26,698 bases of DNA from Anaerolineaceae bacterium UBA1415 (lineage in GTDB: Bacteria > Chloroflexota > Anaerolineae > Anaerolineales > Anaerolineaceae). Below are positions 24,288 through 26,698 of the stretch, in pieces. The DNA lies in NCBI GenBank assembly GCA_002305635.1, contig DBPR01000018.1, forward strand, positions 2,564 through 29,261. The letters run 5' to 3'. Position 1 is the first letter of the stretch. Each line of letters starts with the position of its first letter. A program made the position numbers and the translations under genes. A model generated the notes under the pieces. It searched no databases, had not been told where the DNA came from, and worked only from the letters and a program-made list of their open reading frames with translations.

Positions 24288-25648
24288 TGGGCTTCTCCGA
24301 TCAGGATGCCGTCCAGAGTTGTCACGCGTTTGCGGGCGCTGACGATCAGAATCCGGTCGCCTGGTTCAATTTGATCAGCACCTTTGGGGATGATCCGTCG
24401 GCGGCCGCGCAGGATGTTGGCGATGACGATATCAGGTTCGATCTGGAGGCTCATGATCGGCAATTTGGTGACATCATCGCCCTCTTCAGCAATAAACTCG
24501 AGGGCTTCAACGCCTTCCGGGGAAAGCCTGGCGTATGTTTCCAATGCCGAACCCTCCGTTTTTTCGTGCGAGCGAATGTAGCGGATGATGACGTCTCCGG
24601 TGCTGATATGAGGTGTGATGACCAGGTCGAGACCTTCCGGGTCGATCAATTTGACAAGTTCATTGCGATTGACCTTGGCAATCGTTTTGCGGACGCCCTG
24701 AGCGTGCGCGAAAAGCGCGAACATGATATTTTCTTCGTCAATATTGGTGAGCGCGATAGCCACATCATAATTACGGATCCGTTCTTCCCGCAAAAATCTT
24801 TGGCTGGTGCCGTCACCCTGAATGACCTGGATGTTGGGGAAGGCGATCGCGAGATGATTGGCCCGCTCGGGGTTGCTTTCGATGACTTTGACGCGTACTC
24901 CGCGGTCAAGCAAGTCGGGCACAAGGTAATGACTGATCCGTCCTGCTCCAACGATCAGCGCGGAACGCCAGTCGCGGGTGGGATGCCCGCAGAGGCGGCT
25001 GAATTGATCGACTGCGCGCCGATCTCCGGTCAGCTGGATGTGATCATCTTCGTAAATGACGGTCGGGCCTTTGGGGATAATGGCCTGAAAGTCGCGTTCA
25101 ATAACACATAGGAGCAACTCAGGTATTTCAGAACGGAGTGAGGCAACAGTGCGGCCGATGATGGGCGCGTTGTGATTGACGCGGATGCTCACCAGGGTGA
25201 GACGCCCGTTGCCAAAGGGCTCGATGCTGCTGGCAGAAGGATAATCGAAGCCACGCACGATATCCGCGGCGGTGAGGGCATCAGTATTGATGAGCAGATC
25301 AACGCCAAGTTCTTTTTTGAAGAAGGGCAGGTCATTCGCGTATTCGGTTCCCCGCACACGGGCAATGGTGTATTTTGCGCCGAGTCGATCGGCGATGATG
25401 CCCGCGATCAGGTTGGTTTCGTCTGAGGGAGTGACGGAGATGAAGACATCGCAGGCCTGAACATCGGCTTCCTGAAGGATCTGACGGGCGGAGCCATTGC
25501 CGACGATGCCGCGAATGTCAAGGTCTTCGGTTAGGTCTTCAATGACTTCACGGTTTTGATCGATGAGGACAATTTCGTGCCCTTCATTCGCGAGATCACG
25601 GCAAAGCGCCGTACCAAGCTTTCCACCACCAACGATCACAATTTCCAT
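24284..25648 (-). CDS. trkA: Trk potassium uptake regulatory NAD-binding protein
   Basis: This 454-aa cytosolic gating ring subunit has two tandem RCK units. The first Rossmann motif is VGGGKLG (6-12) with acidic LID at 28-30. The second is VGAGRIS (233-239) with VIESNPER. Each is followed by an RCK_C domain, IEPFGNGRLTLVSIRVN... and LPIMSLQIEPD.... The double arrangement is that of E. coli TrkA rather than KtrA. AAAGGA lies 9 nt before the ATG at 25648. It is the first gene of the trkA-trkH operon. Confidence 0.95.
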   Translation of the reverse strand: MEIVIVGGGKLGTALCRDLANEGHEIVLIDQNREVIEDLTEDLDIRGIVGNGSARQILQEADVQACDVFISVTPSDETNLIAGIIADRLGAKYTIARVRGTEYANDLPFFKKELGVDLLINTDALTAADIVRGFDYPSASSIEPFGNGRLTLVSIRVNHNAPIIGRTVASLRSEIPELLLCVIERDFQAIIPKGPTVIYEDDHIQLTGDRRAVDQFSRLCGHPTRDWRSALIVGAGRISHYLVPDLLDRGVRVKVIESNPERANHLAIAFPNIQVIQGDGTSQRFLREERIRNYDVAIALTNIDEENIMFALFAHAQGVRKTIAKVNRNELVKLIDPEGLDLVITPHISTGDVIIRYIRSHEKTEGSALETYARLSPEGVEALEFIAEEGDDVTKLPIMSLQIEPDIVIANILRGRRRIIPKGADQIEPGDRILIVSARKRVTTLDGILIGEAQ

Positions 25649-25986
25649 AACATCGCTTCCTTTCGAAATTCGCTTTAATTTTATCTTATTTGGGGGTTAT
25701 TGAGGGTGATCGACGCAACATCATTTTCTCCGATGGATGGGTAATATGTCTGTCGGGGCAAGCTGGACTGCGGTAGGTATTGGAAACCCATTTAAGGTTC
25801 CTTTTGTACAAGGGGCGGGCCGCTGCGCCCGCCCGTGGTAAGTGATGGAGATTTGTTTATCTAACCTGTTTATGTTTTTTCGGGCGGACGCAGCAAGAGG
25901 ACACCGGTGGTATTTCGGCCTTTGCAATATTTCCAAGGAGTGGTCATACCCAAAAGGCGGGAAAGAGACCAAAACGGACCAATTAT
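25649..25986. other. Intergenic gap with REP-like hairpin
   Basis: These 338 bp lie between the RAYT and trkA, both on -. The trkA promoter should be at its left side. It holds a complete REP-like hairpin (25813-25834) and a lone half-site GGGCGGAC (25882-25889). An 89-codon open frame on - across it has no recognisable domain and is probably not a gene. Confidence 0.6.
25813..25834. repeat. REP-like hairpin, left of the RAYT gene
   Basis: GGGCGGGC-CGCTGC-GCCCGCCC forms an 8-bp perfect stem with a 6-nt loop, 153 bp past the RAYT stop. It has the same architecture as 26570-26591. Confidence 0.75.
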
Positions 25987-26475
25987 TCACATCTCATCGC
26001 GGTATGGATTAAATTCAATGTAATCGAACGTAAACGAAATGTCCTCGTTTGACCTCAGGATATGATCGTAATAACTTCTTTGCCAGAATTTTGTTGGCAA
26101 ACTTTCCCAACCATTCTCCTGGGCTTGTTTTCTATACGTCGAAACAGGGATAGTCTTAATTTTTCGAACCAAGTCAGATAAATAGGGTGGATCGGAAAAG
26201 TTTTCACCTTCCATAAGGTTGATCAAAAAATGGACGTGGTCTGGCATGATCTCAAATTTAGTGATCTCGACATTTTTGTTATATTCAGAGAAGCTGGTTA
26301 GAAAATCAAAGAGAATCTTTCCGAAGTCGGAAAGTTCCACGCCACTATTCTCCATTTTTCCCAGTAATCGAAATCGGTTTTCCGTGACAATTACAACATG
26401 GTAATAACCAGGAGTATTATATTGATAGCCTTCCAGTCGCAGTGAATTTTTCCTCTTTGGTAAGGGCTTGTTCAT
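25987..26475 (-). CDS. REP-associated tyrosine transposase (RAYT, Y1/HUH family)
   Basis: The product is 162 aa from the ATG at 26475. This single-strand HUH nuclease of the IS200-like Y1 superfamily is shaped like a domesticated RAYT. The HUH motif is in MPDHVHFLINL, and a likely catalytic Tyr is in FWQRSYYDHILRSNED. The closing FDYIEFNP is typical of RAYT proteins, and the N-terminal YNTPGYYHVVIVTENRFRLLG strand fits as well. RAYTs cut and are thought to spread REP palindromes. Here such palindromes lie on both sides of the gene. A TATAAT ends 6 bp before the ATG, so the mRNA may be leaderless. An in-frame TTG at 26481 is less likely to be the start. Confidence 0.88.
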   Translation of the reverse strand: MNKPLPKRKNSLRLEGYQYNTPGYYHVVIVTENRFRLLGKMENSGVELSDFGKILFDFLTSFSEYNKNVEITKFEIMPDHVHFLINLMEGENFSDPPYLSDLVRKIKTIPVSTYRKQAQENGWESLPTKFWQRSYYDHILRSNEDISFTFDYIEFNPYRDEM

Positions 26476-26481
26476 ATTCAA

Positions 26482-26487
26482 ATTATA
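26482..26487 (-). promoter_or_regulatory. -10 box placing the transcript start on the RAYT ATG
   Basis: TATAAT on - lies exactly 6 bp before the ATG at 26475, as at the macro-domain gene. No Shine-Dalgarno is visible. No good -35 was seen. Confidence 0.45.
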
Positions 26488-26565
26488 GATGGTAAAAGCA
26501 ATTTAAGTGTAGGCTATATTGGAAAAATGACATGTTGTGGACGGAGGCAATTGACTGATTCAAAT

Positions 26566-26591
26566 GTAGGGGCGGACTGCCATGTCCGCCC
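26566..26591 (+). repeat. REP-like element with GTAG foot, right of the RAYT gene
   Basis: GTAG (26566-26569) is directly followed by GGGCGGAC-TGCCAT-GTCCGCCC (8-bp perfect stem, 6-nt loop). A conserved GTAG-type tetranucleotide at the 5' foot of the hairpin is the classic mark of REPs recognised by RAYT proteins. Confidence 0.8.
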
Positions 26592-26601
26592 GCAAATAAT
26601 A

Positions 26602-26698
26602 TTATCGAATATGTTGTCTTGAGCTAATACGTTTTTCCACCTGGAATGGTTTTTTAATACCGAGAAATATCATCATTGCACCGAAACCGATATGGTTC
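26602..26698 (-). CDS. Possible C-terminal end of an unidentified protein (cut by window edge)
   Basis: Reading leftward from the edge, one frame is open for 31 codons to a TAA at 26602-26604. It gives a glycine-rich hydrophobic stretch (HIGFGAMMIFLGI) followed by a basic tail (KKPFQVEKRISSR), which would suit the last membrane helix and cytosolic end of a membrane protein. The family is not recognised. The piece is short enough to be chance. Confidence 0.35.
   Translation of the reverse strand, partial: NHIGFGAMMIFLGIKKPFQVEKRISSRQHIR

Noticed and set aside
25721..25990. 89-codon open frame on - left of the RAYT gene
   Set aside because: No domain and odd composition; it runs through the REP-like hairpin and overlaps the RAYT stop.

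Overview
The window looks like a chromosomal segment of a fermentative, mid-GC bacterium, most likely a Chloroflexota/Anaerolineae-type organism. That placement is inference from the mixture of genes: an E. coli-like MglBAC galactose importer, M29 and C69 peptidases, a type I-C-like CRISPR, and GC-rich dispersed hairpins. No rRNA or other phylogenetic marker was compared. No tRNA or rRNA gene was noticed.

Layout. (1) 1-1476 is the trailer end of a CRISPR array: 23 repeats (the first cut by the window edge) and 22 spacers. It reads left to right, so the leader and cas genes should lie off the left edge. (2) 1731-7398 is a conflict-type accessory block. It holds a 994-aa primase-helicase-PLD protein of TOTE-like architecture (-), a small SnoaL/NTF2-like protein (-), and a macro-domain/HTH protein followed by a TerY-like VWA protein (+). 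(3) 7710-11322 is a translationally coupled pair of ABC exporter half-transporters (-). (4) 11570-17036 is a galactose module: galK (-) diverges from mglB-mglA-mglC (+) across a 540-bp control region that holds three copies of a 9-mer and a foldable leader. A strong terminator sits between mglB and mglA. (5) 17149-21343 contains rplT, rpmI and infC, all on -, but the usual infC-rpmI-rplT operon is split by about 3 kb carrying a DDE-type insertion sequence and a C69 peptidase gene, both on +. infC appears to start at AUU. (6) 21540-25648 holds an M29 aminopeptidase (+) convergent with a trkA-trkH potassium-uptake operon (-), with a shared bidirectional terminator. (7) 25987-26475 is a RAYT-type (REP-associated) Y1 transposase flanked by REP-like hairpins. 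At the right edge there may be the C-terminus of another gene.

How the parts work together. MglBAC imports galactose and GalK phosphorylates it, probably under common control from the divergent spacer. The two peptidases fit peptide use. TrkA gates the TrkH K+ channel. The left 7.4 kb has the look of a defence or conflict island. Several starts were moved from the longest reading frame to a better-supported codon (TOTE-like protein, macro, VWA, both ABC genes, rpmI, C69, infC, RAYT). The reasons are in each entry.
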